64,000 nt of DNA from Artocarpus heterophyllus. Its lineage: Eukaryota; Streptophyta; Magnoliopsida; Rosales; Moraceae. This document shows, piece after piece, positions 38,696 to 49,394 of this stretch (position 1 is the stretch's first letter; every line of letters starts with the position of its first letter). The stretch spans positions 17,199,770 to 17,263,769 of the forward strand of contig CM046333.1 of the NCBI GenBank assembly GCA_025403435.1, read 5' to 3'. The position numbers and the translations under genes are program-made. The notes below the pieces were generated by a model. The model had not been told where the DNA came from and did not search any database. It saw nothing but the letters and a program-made list of their open reading frames with translations.

Positions 38696-40162
38696 TAGGT
38701 TCGGTTAACCTAGGGAGTGTAGCACCACTTTAAAAAAATATATTTTTGAGATGGTTTTGAAGCTGAATTTTTATTGTCATCATCAAAATGAACCTTCACA
38801 TTGATTTATACAGTCTAGAAGGATGTAACATGGAAAGGCCATATAATGAAAATATCAATAGTTATATGAGTACAATAATTATATAGAAGGAAAGTATTAA
38901 TAGTTATAAGGGAATGATAATTATATGGAATGAGTTTATAAGTAGATTGCTTATGAGAGATTCGTATAATATTTGGATCTATAAGCATATCTAATTAGTA
39001 TAAACGATGAGAAATTCGTATAGATACGAGGATTTAAAAGCCTTTTGTCTCGTGAAAAACAATAAGAAATATAAGGCTTGATTTATTGATTTTAAAGTTT
39101 GGCATAGATATGCCAAATTTTTCGTAATCTATTCAAACCTAAGTAATGATTATGTGTGGATTCGATGGAGCACATAAGTGTCAATATCTTTTCTTAAAAG
39201 TTCTATATATTTGAGGAATATGATATAAGTTGGGAATCATGGTATTGAATCTTGAGAGAGATAAATGTTAGACTTTTGGTCTGTTGAGACTGTGTAAAGT
39301 CTAGAATGCATGAATCTCAAAATTGGAATATTTCGTTACGTACATTGTATTTAAGTGTATCAGTGAATCTTTTGGTTACCTAAGGTTTTGTTATATGAGG
39401 AAATTATATATTGTATAAGTAGAATTGTGGAGATTGTAGATGTTCCTAAGTAGTAACATCTAGTGTCTTTGTTCGTTGATATGGTCTACGTTGAAAGACG
39501 TAAATCGTATTGATTTCAAGGTTAGTCGCATTCTAAACCCTTGGTAGTAATGATGATGAATCCATTGATAGATGTTAAGTATTATCAATAACATATGGGT
39601 GTATGCATTGTTCAATAAGGTTTTGATTAAAACAAAATTATTCGAGTTGCTGGAAGATTATGTTATGAAATGATTTTAAATATCATTCAGGAAGATCCTT
39701 GTTGTCGTTAAATTAGATTTGTTGTTCATAGTTAACTTTATCTATAGTGGGCTTTGAATTGGGTTTGAGATTTATACAAATTGGTTTTCAATTTTATGTT
39801 TGTTATTTAACTCGTTCCAAATGTGTTAAGGCCTGAAACAACTTGACCATTTTCAACTTAGAACATTTGGGCCTAGTTCAAATCTTAAATCAGTTTGATG
39901 CACACTGTCTCTCCCACGTGGTCTCTATACGTGTCATATACAGTGGTTTAATTATTGTTTACAAATACGTTTACTGTGCATAAGAGCTTATTTCTTCGAG
40001 TTCACTTTTTCTCTCTTAATTTGTTATTTTCTCTCTAAATCGCAAATCCTCTTCTTTTTCATTAAAAAATTCTTCTTTTCCTCTAAAAGAAGAAGGAATT
40101 CTAGGATTCTGCAATTTACTATCTTAATTTTTCCTTTCTATTTACTCTTCTTTCATCTCATC
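38696..40162 (+). other. Element B leader region
   Basis: About 1.5 kb without an open frame of note. The last 200 bases are pyrimidine-rich (TTTCTCTCTCTT-like), resembling a host-type 5' leader. A G-box and an ABRE-like site lie at 39914-39935. This may be an internal promoter region brought in with the cargo genes; that is inference. Confidence 0.45.
39914..39935. promoter_or_regulatory. G-box plus ABRE-like pair upstream of the cargo ORFs
   Basis: CCACGTGG at 39914-39921 is a perfect palindromic G-box and ACGTGTC at 39929-39935 is an ABRE core. Paired ABREs are the known arrangement for abscisic-acid response through group-A bZIP factors. They lie about 230 bases before the first cargo ORF. 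Function is not shown. Confidence 0.45.
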
Positions 40163-40684
40163 ATGGACCCAAAGTACCAACACCTGAGAAAGTATTTCCC
40201 ATCACTCTCCCAAAAGATTCTCAGAAAGAAATACAAGGCTAGAATTACTCGGTTGTGGATTCTTATGCGTTTTGGTATCCCTTGTGATGTGAGAATGTTA
40301 ATAGAGGGGAAAATCCGTCCGAGTGACTTTAGTCAAGATGTCGGTTTACTAGGAACGGGTACCAGTCGTAGTGCAATGAAAAGAAGAGCTCGTGCCATCG
40401 TGGTCACTTGTAACAAATGTGGAAGACAAAATTGTAACGGTAAATGTACTTCACCTGGTTATATGTCTACGAATAGAGAGGATAAAATAAGGTTTTGTAG
40501 GGATGGACTTTCAAAGGAGAACTTGGATAGCATCCATCCTCCTCTCCACGGTCACCCTAGTGGATATGTTCAAGGAGCTATTTTTAAACTCTGGCCTAAA
40601 TTTTATACAGAAAGACAACGCCTCAGGAATATGGTATTTCTAGATCCTGTTTGCCAAGCCATAAGAAAACTGGATGGGGAATAA
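40163..40684 (+). CDS. Cargo ORF 1: basic cysteine-rich protein, carlavirus NABP-like
   Basis: Intact 173-aa frame from ATG at 40163. Order: a basic N-terminus (ILRKKYKARITRLW, residues 19-32), a hydrophobic stretch with FGIPCDVRMLI (38-47), a basic patch MKRRARAIV (72-80), then four cysteines C83, C86, C91, C95 in CNKCGRQNCNGKC (C-x2-C-x4-C-x3-C), and a C-terminal tail of about 75 residues. An Arg-rich patch directly before a Cys cluster, preceded by a hydrophobic P-x-DV segment, is the layout of the small nucleic-acid-binding proteins of carlaviruses (Betaflexiviridae). Viral origin is an inference from pattern, not a search. A retroelement-own nucleic-acid-binding protein replacing gag's zinc knuckle is the main alternative. 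It sits in an LTR element, upstream of and in line with the LOG-like ORF. Confidence 0.6.
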   Translation: MDPKYQHLRKYFPSLSQKILRKKYKARITRLWILMRFGIPCDVRMLIEGKIRPSDFSQDVGLLGTGTSRSAMKRRARAIVVTCNKCGRQNCNGKCTSPGYMSTNREDKIRFCRDGLSKENLDSIHPPLHGHPSGYVQGAIFKLWPKFYTERQRLRNMVFLDPVCQAIRKLDGE

Positions 40685-41326
40685 GTCATTGCTCTATAAA
40701 GGTTATTTAGTCTTTACTTATTTGAAGCAGTTTTAGCTGATGTTCAACAGTTTGTGTTTTTTTTTTACTCAGAATATTTGCTTTTGTGTTTGAAATAATT
40801 GTGATTATTAGATTGATACAGTAAGTGTTAATATCTTATTTAATTTATGATTTTCTTAAATATATATATAATAAAATATATTATCTTATCAGACACGTTA
40901 CATACGGTACAGTAATATGTTTGAATTTTGAAAAACTTATCCAGATATTTCAAGATTTGTGTCTCAAATTTCAAAAGTTCTACAGTATTTGTCGTTTATA
41001 TTAAATTTCTAGACTTGGTGTATATTTGTCAAAAAGTCTACAGTTGTGTCATGAGGGTCTTCTGTCGAATTGTTCTCAATTGTCAAAAGTTATACAATTA
41101 GAGTCTAATCTTTTTCAAAAGTGAATCAGATTTTCTGTAAACTATCAATCACCTTATCTTACTTTCTTATCCGCACAAGATTTTGTTTAAATCTTTGGAT
41201 TACCTTTTCATTACCTACTCGTCTATCTCTTTAGCCCTTTTTGTATATTTCTCATCTTTAAAAACTCATGTAGAACCCGAAGTCTAAGTGGAGCAGACAT
41301 TAAGCAACCACTTCTATAAACCAAAT

Positions 41327-41977
41327 ATGTCTACCTCCCAGTCCACGAAGAAAATAAAGAATGTCTGTGTCTTTTGTGGTTCCAGCCTTGGAAAAGATAA
41401 AGCTTATTTAGAAACTGCAAATCACTTAGGGCAAGTCCTAGCACGCAAGAAGATTAACATAATCTATGGGGGTGGTAGTATAAAAATGATGGTAAATATG
41501 GCACTAGCAGCTAGGTCTAGCGACGCTACTGATGTAAGAATTTGGCCTCATATTCCAGTTGAAGGAAACCTTTGTAAGGAAGCCATAGGTAAGGGAGAAG
41601 GAGTCAGGAGTATCCCTAAAAATTTTAAAGACATAATCTATAATTCTGATGCTTTTATAGCATTACCTGGTGGTCTAGGTACTCTTGAGGAAATATTTAT
41701 AGTTGCTTGTGGGCAATTGTTGGGCTTTTATTCCAAACCTTTGGGACTGCTGAATGTAAAGGGTTTTTATGACGGTCTTTTGAAATTTCTAGATTACGCT
41801 GTGGAAGAAAACATCACTACAGAATCGGAGAGACAAATCTTTGTTATTGCTTCAACAGCTGAGGAATTGATAGATAAAATGCAAATCATACATCCAGAAT
41901 CCGACACTGCAACATCCAAGCTTGAATGGGAAAGGGAAAGCCGGGAGCGGCCAATTGATTTGAATCTCCATCTGTAA
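41327..41977 (+). CDS. Cargo ORF 2: LOG-family (LONELY GUY) protein, catalytic motif altered
   Basis: Intact intronless 216-aa frame, ATG at 41327 (MSTSQSTKKIKNVCVFCGSS). LOG enzymes release active cytokinin bases from cytokinin riboside monophosphates; family length is about 210-230 aa. Seen: CVFCGSSLG (14-22), IIYGGGS (45-51), SDAFIALPGGLGTLEEI (107-123, with the PGGxGTxxE motif and its Glu), and KPLGLLNVKGFYDGLLKF (137-154). Changed: the usual GLMG after YGGGS reads KMMV, and the stretch before SDAF, normally with the catalytic Arg-Lys of an ERKxxM motif, reads IPKNFKDII. So cytokinin-releasing activity is doubtful, though the fold is likely kept. Plant LOG genes have several introns; their absence implies passage through mRNA. 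It lies 640 bases after ORF 1 in element B. Confidence 0.82.
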   Translation: MSTSQSTKKIKNVCVFCGSSLGKDKAYLETANHLGQVLARKKINIIYGGGSIKMMVNMALAARSSDATDVRIWPHIPVEGNLCKEAIGKGEGVRSIPKNFKDIIYNSDAFIALPGGLGTLEEIFIVACGQLLGFYSKPLGLLNVKGFYDGLLKFLDYAVEENITTESERQIFVIASTAEELIDKMQIIHPESDTATSKLEWERESRERPIDLNLHL

Positions 41978-42112
41978 TCTTTTTGTTTTATCTTTGGCAT
42001 GTAGGCATGTGTGTCCGTATTTCGTGTGTTACGAATAACCGTTTGCCTTGTATTCTGTGTTTCTTGTGGTACGTCGTTGTTCAATCTTTTAGATTCATTG
42101 AGCCTAATGCCG

Positions 42113-42259
42113 GGATGGCTGGATACGGAGTACTTGATGCTCTCGAAACGCATCCTTCTTAAGGTCCGATCTTTTGTTTATCGATGTTTTTGTATCCTCT
42201 AAGCATGCATGATATGGATAGCTGGTATACGGAGTGCCTTGTACTCTCGAAACGTATCC
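42113..42259 (+). repeat. Imperfect direct repeat in element B 3' interior
   Basis: Two copies of about 43 bp (42113-42155 and 42216-42259) sharing GGCTGGATACGGAGT-type and CTCTCGAAACG(C/T)ATCC blocks. They lie after the LOG-like stop, in probable 3' untranslated sequence. Confidence 0.7.
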
Positions 42260-42917
42260 GTATTATGTTTGTAATGTGTAATATTCTGTTAATATTATGT
42301 GGAAGTACCAGAGTCAGTTATGGGGATATTCCATATGAAATATGAGTATATTATTTGGATTGAATGTTTGTGTCATGAGGATAGCTGTTTAATGAAAAAT
42401 ATGCCGGGTATGTTTGCAACTCTGAGATTCCGTTTAATATCTCTATGAGTAAGTTTAATGTAAAGTTTTGAATAAAAGCGTTTGTGATATATGTTTTATG
42501 ATTATGTTTTAGTTTATTAGTTGAGGTATGAAATCAAATATATTTGACTTTTCCTTACTCAAAAAGGAAAAGGAACCTAAAGATGAAGTATATAAAATTT
42601 CTCTGGCAATCTCCTTAAATGTGATTGTAAATCACAGTCCATGGACAATGAAGGACTGGAATCATGGTATGGTCAATATGTATGCCTGATCAGATTCTTA
42701 GACTATTATACGGTGTTATAAGTTGAAACTTGTCAGAAATACTCTCATTGAGGGATTTAGGAGTAAGATTTATTATGCAAGTAAATAAGTGGAGATACGA
42801 TAACTTAACTTTGGAAGATAAACAACATTAACGGTTTAGACTCGGAATTGGAATCATAATGGAATCAAAATTTTTACTAGTATTGCTAGAATTGAAATTT
42901 CGAGGACGAAATTTCTT

Positions 42918-42933
42918 TAAGGGGGGGTAGAGC
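42918..42933 (+). other. Element B polypurine tract
   Basis: AAGGGGGGGTAGAGC directly before the 3' LTR, preceded by CGAGGACGAAATTTCTTT, a block also found at the same place in element A. Confidence 0.85.
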
Positions 42934-44901
42934 TGTGACACCCGTTATTCTCCTAACGGGTATTGAGGTAATTAAATTAATTTTTAATGTATAAAAAAAA
43001 ATTGCTTCATTTAAATTTATTTTATAATATTTATTTTTTATCTATTTTTAAGTTTTCTAAAATTCTCCTATATTTATTTAGTATGATTACTAAAAAGCCT
43101 TAGAACTTCTAATAAATCTCAAAAATGTCATATTGGCATTATGTGTGTTAAAGTCTTTAGATGAGACATAAGGATATCTTTTCCAACTACTCTTGACCCT
43201 CATTTTCTTTATTTCCTCCGTGACATGCTTCAACATGTCTCCTCTATAATTGTTTCTATCACTTCTCTTCAAAGACTTCATCTTTTCTTCCTTTCTCTTC
43301 CACGGTTCCCACACTCTTCTTCTCATTTCTTTGCTGAAGCAAAATACTTAGAGAACTTCTTCAAGGCAGCCATAAAAATCAGCCACCATCACCTCCATTT
43401 GAGCAAGAATTTCAGTCATACCGAAGTAAAGGAACCTGTTTTGAAGCCATTTCAAGCTTCCAACTAACCATAATCCGAGGTTAGAATCTTATGAACAAAT
43501 TTAGTCTTTCATTTATAAATTTTCTTTTATACTAAAGGATTATTCAAATTTACGTTCTTAAACCTAAGTATATGTTTGTTGCTATTTTGGAGCATATGTA
43601 TGAAGTCTAAGTGTATATGCCCTAGACAGAAAATTTATATTGTTAAACTTTGTAATACCTCTATGGGCAGTGGTTATTTCTTGAAATTCTAAGATTAAAT
43701 TAAAATAAATTTTATGAATGTAGTTGTATGTTGTGCTTTAGTTTTAATTGTCCTTATGCACGCCTTAGGATCAAGGGAGTATGGAGCTAACGTTAATTGA
43801 TTCCAGGATTAAGAGACTGTTGATAAGCTTAAAAGGTAGGGATTCTATTACTCATCTTTTGTGAGGTTTTTATAGAATTAAAATTGATTGTTTTGCCGCA
43901 ATATATATATATCTATGTTGAACTGATATTATATGTGTATCACATATGAAACTATGACATGGACTCGTCTTGTATTGTACGGCGAGGAACATAATGAATT
44001 GACACATGTTATAAATTGAGAAGCATGGTTAGGAAAATTAACTCTATTAATAATGATTTAATATAGAGAAATTGTGAGACATGAAAAGGGCGACGGTTAC
44101 GTCCTTGGGCATGAATACCCTAAAAGGTAAAGTAGGGGGAAGGCGATGACGCTTCCTTGGGTTGAAAGTCCCAGAACACACTGTACAGGAATCGATTTGG
44201 TGAGGACTCGGGGCTTGATGTCCCCTCACCGGAACACCCTTGGAATGTTTATAGGGTGATCAAGTGCGCCCATTTGGGTTTCGATGAGTTGAGTGATACT
44301 CAATTTAACATGGATACCTAGGAACAATGATGATTGGTAATATTTGTATAAATGTGTAATTATGACACTTGGTAATGATTAACTACGGTATCCATAAGAT
44401 GTGATCATAATAAACCTCATAATCTGAAATATGATGTGACTTACTAACCATGCAGATTTTAATGTGGTAATGATAGAGGTGAGTAATGGCTTTCTCTACT
44501 GAGCATAGTGTTGCTCATACCCTTATGTTTATATCTTTTCAGGACTCACTAAGTGTGAGGTGGCTACGAGAAATATAGTTGAGGAAGTGATGTAGCTATA
44601 TTACATTGGGACTGCTTCAATTGTTGAGAATGTTCTTCATGATAATGTAAGCATCAATTGTTACTTTCTGTGACTGTATTACAATGTGATGAGGGTTAAA
44701 ATGATGATGACAACAGTTTATATTATTAAATTTAAGGTGCTACATTAAAACTGTGGTTTATTTGTCGTTTATATTTTTATTTTTGAGTTGAGAGTTTTCA
44801 TTTAAGTCCCGGGCAAATTTTAATCTTTAAGGTTTTACTTTTATTATTTATTTTTATTTTATCTCATTAAAAACTGTTAACCCCCATATAGGGGCGTTAC
44901 A
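42934..44901 (+). repeat. Element B 3' LTR
   Basis: 1968 bp. Lacks 387 bp of the 5' LTR; the junction falls at a single TTTATGAAT that is duplicated in the 5' LTR, the mark of deletion between short direct repeats. Confidence 0.9.
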
Positions 44902-47900
44902 AAAACACTCTCAAGATAATTCCAAAAAAGATTTCATTTTCCAAAACAAAAGAATTGTCACCTATTTTGAAAACATTACTAAACAAACCCATAGTATTTT
45001 TGAAAACTTTTTTGTCCATGTTGTAAGTAGGGTTCCAAACTTACTCAGAATTGTACTACACATATCCAACTTACTGTTTTCTTTATCATCTGTCTCAATG
45101 TCATGCTTGGACAATTTACAATCATTAGCTAACTTATTTATTATTGACTACATGTCAATAACGAATCTTAAGCGTTAATTATTTAATTTGGTTATTAGTT
45201 GGTTTTCTAGAAACCTGAGCATAACGGAACTTATTTTTCCTTATTTCACGTTACCTTTCTATCACTAATGGAGTGTAGAAAAGTTCTCATTAACCAATGT
45301 TTTCCTAATTCGGGTGTTTCAAAATCCATTCAATCAATTTTACAAAAAAATAACGTTTTTGCCATTTGTGGGTCTTAGAAAACTTTTCAAGCCCCTTTTT
45401 GTTAAAAAGTTACATTTGGTTGCTCATTGGCAATGCGATAGGTAGAATGAGGCATTAGTTTTCTTTTTGTGGAAAAACCCAATTTTAACAAAAATTGTGG
45501 TTTTAACCCGAACTATGAAAATTTCGATGATTTTGACCCCATAACAAAAAATGATCACATTATATCATAGGGCTCGGGTTTTTGCAATAATTAAAACTTC
45601 CTAAAGTTCCCAAATGAAATTCCTTAAATTTCAAAACATTTTTCTTATCACATTATTTTTGAAATTTTATGATTAAAACTTGTAAAATTTTTAACTCACA
45701 ACCGTGTAGAATTTCGACAAGCTATCTACAATCTATGATAGTTTCAATGAGATCTACAAAGTTTTGTGCGTTAACTTTTTTAAAATTCTAACTGTATAGT
45801 GGAGTTTTCAGGCATTTTTTAAACTAGCTGAGCTTGTATAATTTTTTTCAACTTAGTTCTTTAAAATTTCATAAAACGTTGTTTACAAAAGTTGTTGATC
45901 TCACTGTTTTGGACAATTTTTAGGTCTTATTCACTAAGTAAATTGCCTCTAAACATGTCAAAATTTTATTTTTCTTGAAAGTCATCTAAACTTTGCATTT
46001 AGGCATTTTTTTTCAAACTTGCTTTATAGCATGAAAACCCTAATGCTAACTATCAAGCATCATCATCATACACATAACAAATCACATAATCATGTCATAG
46101 AGGCCTTTTAACATATCATAGCCCATACTTAAGCAAATACATACCAATTTCATAAAAATAGAACAACAAACTTTAAACATAGCTCATGGGACAAACTTTA
46201 AACATAGGTCAAGGGTTTTACCTTTTTTTTGAGCTTGTGAGCCACCACAAAGAAACTTGATCTTGTATATCTCCCCTTGATGCAAATCATAGCAAAACTC
46301 TCCTCATAATACCTTCCAAAATAACCAAGAAAATCATAAAAACACATAGGGAAAAGACTAGAGTTTTACCTTTCAAAGTTGCTAGCCTTACACCAACACT
46401 TGAACTTGTTCTAAAACTTGATTGGAAGATAGATTTTAGGGTTGTTTTTTAACAGAATAATTGAGAGGGAGAGCTTATGGGGTTGCCAGTTCTAGAGGAG
46501 GAAAAATAGAGTATTTTGATTCAAACTTTGCATGAAAATGATGTGTAAAAAGTGAGATATTTGTTCAATTTGGGTCTCACTTATATTAATCATCACTTAT
46601 GGCTATTTGTGGTGAAAATTTATCTCAAATTGCATGGGCAAAACCGGCCACACCTAGGGGAAGAGGTGGCTCTTTTTCTTCCTTTTGGGTGTTCCTATGG
46701 TGAGTCTCACTAACTTTTTACACAATGTAATTTTACATTGCATTATATATTTCCTATACCGTTAGTGAAAATTTGAGATAAATGCCTTTAAACAGTCTAG
46801 AATATACTAACTTATTTTTTGCCTACCTTTTTTAATCCCAACACAATATTCTATATATTTGTGTTTGTACTTTATCGGTGTAATTACATTACACCGTGTA
46901 CCTTTTCACTTTTGTGTGTATTTTTATGCTGTATTCCATCAACTAATAGATTGTAGATATAAAAAACTTTATCAATTTAACTAACTGACAAATGACCATT
47001 TTTATACTGATCTGGGCCATGGTATGATTTTTTTACTTTAATTAACATATTTTTCCTTTATTAATTTATACCACAAATTATAATTAATGTGATATAACTT
47101 TTACTGTAGGAGTATTTTTAAAATTTTTGAGTATTTAAACTCAAAAAAGTGTATATTAAAATACTCTAAATTGTATAAAATTTATAGACATAATACACAT
47201 TAATATTATCCATAAATAATTTGCGCTTCATTATAATTTTACAAAATACGATTTATCGAGAAAAATTTATTACTTAAATTCAAATTAATTTTAGATTTAA
47301 ATTAACGAATTTTCTTGAATGATAAGCCTGCTCGATGTCGATACAACGTTAACTTGTTTCACTCGTTATAACTAAAGAGAGGAAATGAATGTACTCCGCT
47401 ATAAGTTTGACGTGTATTTATGGAGGGCATTTTTTTAATTCAACTATTTTTATTTGTGTTGAGATCACCTTGGATAAGTGGCTTTTAAGTTGATATATAA
47501 TTAAACAAATAAAGTGAGGAAACAAATTCTATAGTAGTTCCAAAAAATGCATAAATCTTTATATCATTCATCAAGGGACATTCCACTTTATTTTTCGTAT
47601 AGGAATAAATGCCTTGCGTAATGGTCAATTTATGTTCAACATGATTAAATAAAAAGGAAAAAAAATGTTAAACAAAAACTCAAACAACGTCATAATAGAA
47701 ATCCGCATGTTCTCTCAAAGACGACAATATTGACAGAAAATGTCGACATATACAAGAGACAACATGCAAGGAAAAAGAAGATAGAAGACACTCCGAAAAG
47801 AAAATAAAACCAAATTATAAACTTTCAAATGAATATAAAAAGCTAAAAATAATGAAATGAAATGGGATATAATACATTAAAAATGGAATATAAGAAATGG

Positions 47901-48040
47901 TAGAACAAACAAATATAAATAAATTAATTTTCATGCTAATTTGTTGTAGAAATAAATTAATACGACTATTGTATTTTTAACCCTAAAAGGATTTCTCATG
48001 TCAAATTTACCACTACACTGAAATTAGAAAGAAATTTAAG
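44902..48040. other. Intergenic DNA, possibly an older LTR remnant
   Basis: No coding frame of note. 45.3-46.5 kb, read on the minus strand, has the texture of a gypsy LTR end (AG-rich GAGAGGGAGAGC, then GGTAAAACTC blocks) but I could not match both ends. A short palindrome lies at 46876-46896. ACGAC/GTCGACA words recur near 47.7 kb. Confidence 0.3.
46876..46896. repeat. Short perfect palindrome
   Basis: Nine-base arms CGGTGTAAT and ATTACACCG around a 3-base spacer TAC. Could form a small hairpin; function unknown. Confidence 0.7.
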
Positions 48041-48143
48041 TACGTTTGGTTCGAGTATTTGAATGAAGATTTAAATTTTTGTACGAAAAAATACTGTAGC
48101 AAAATAATTTAAACCGTGATTCAAATATCCAATCAAACAGGTA
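48041..48143. mobile_element. MITE, about 100 bp
   Basis: Left end TACGTTTGGTTCGAGTATTT and complement of right end TACCTGTTTGATTGGATATT form imperfect inverted repeats of about 24 bp ending TTTGAAT. The interior has TACTGTAGCAAAA, like the other MITEs here. Confidence 0.6.
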
Positions 48144-48373
48144 TCACGCCATTACTCAAGATATATATCCTAAAAAAATCATAATAACAGAAAAGGCTTT
48201 CCTTAGGACAAAACAAAATGAGACAATATTGTTATGTCAGGTAAAATCAAATTCGAAAATCTCGCAAAGAATTGGGCAATGATTTGCAAATACAAGAAAC
48301 AAGGTGGGGTTGGCGTGCAACATAATTAATCAAAAAATAAAGGTCCATGTGTGAAAATCAGATGGGGTAAAAG

Positions 48374-49394
48374 TTAAAAAAAAAAAAAAAAAAAAAAAGA
48401 AGAGGGCGAGAAAGTCAAAACCCATCTTCAATCTTCATTTCCAGCCCACGGACTTCCCGCTTCTGTCGAAGCCCCGCCTTCCTCTCGTCTGAAAATCCTC
48501 CCTTCTCTCTCTCTTTCAATTCAATCTCTTTAAAAGAAAAAAAAGATAAAGAAAAAAAATATTACCTTTATTTTTCAGACTTTAAAGCTTTTCTTTAATT
48601 GAAATTAATTGTTTTTAGATCCTTCTCTCTAATATATCGCAATTGTCTTTCTCTGTCAGTGCGATTCCGCTCTCAGCTTTTGCAGATCCGTAAGGTTTCT
48701 CTCTCCCATTTCTACCTCGTAATTACGTTTTTTTTTTCCTGTTTTTGTGATATTTTTCGTTATTTTTCCCTGTTTCCGTTGAATTTTCTGCGTCGGTTTT
48801 AGTCCCGGGAAGACATTGGCACATTGGCATTTGCCATCTGTTTGTTTTGCAAGAAAATGTGGAAAGAAAAGGTTTTTTTTTTCTTTGTTTTGTTTTTAAA
48901 GTCGATAAATTCACCGTCTTGTTGGTCTTTATTGCTTTTTTTTTTTTTTTTTTTTTGCGAGCGAGACAAATCTTATTTTATTTGGTAACTGCAATTCTAG
49001 ATGCTGAAACATAATGTGTTGAAAATGGTGTAGAAATCTATACAGTCAGTTTCTTGATTACCCATTTGTGTTCTTTTATGTATTTTGTTATTGATTTTAA
49101 TCGTTAATTAAGTTAGTTTAATAAAAGCGCTGTTTCATTTGAATATTTATGTTAAGAGAAATTTACCCTTTTGTGTTCTCTTGTATATTGTTTTTTCTTT
49201 TCTTTTCTTTTTTTAAATTTGAATCATTAGCAATGGTTGTGTTCTTTTTGATTTGATTTGATTTGCTTTTCTTAGTGTATTAGAGGGAACAAGGTTGTAG
49301 TAGCTTTGCCAGTTGCAACTTTGCCTTAGCTTTTGTTTTAAGTTCTTGCAGAATCTGCATAAATTCAATTAAGTCGCAGCCTATTTGATGAGTT
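48374..49394 (+). promoter_or_regulatory. Leader of the glutaredoxin/DEP gene with a 5' UTR intron
   Basis: A poly-A run at about 48376-48399 is followed by a C/T-rich leader. A probable 5' UTR intron runs from GATCC|GTAAGG (48690) to CTTGCAG (ending 49351). The start codon follows at 49395. Poly-T tract at 48938-48955 lies inside the intron. Transcription start near 48420 is a guess. Confidence 0.5.

Larger units (their letters stand above)
36323..44901 (+). mobile_element. Element B: non-autonomous LTR retrotransposon with a two-gene cargo
   Basis: LTRs at 36323-38675 and 42934-44901, a tRNA-iMet primer site and a polypurine tract define an LTR retrotransposon on the plus strand. The 4.26-kb interior contains no gag, protease, reverse transcriptase or integrase. 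Instead it has two intact intronless ORFs, a Cys-rich basic protein (40163-40684) and a LOG-family protein (41327-41977). Much of each LTR is nearly identical to element A's. The LTRs differ by about six substitutions, two one-base indels and a 387-bp deletion, so insertion was recent. No target duplication is evident (GTATT left, AAAAC right). Confidence 0.88.
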
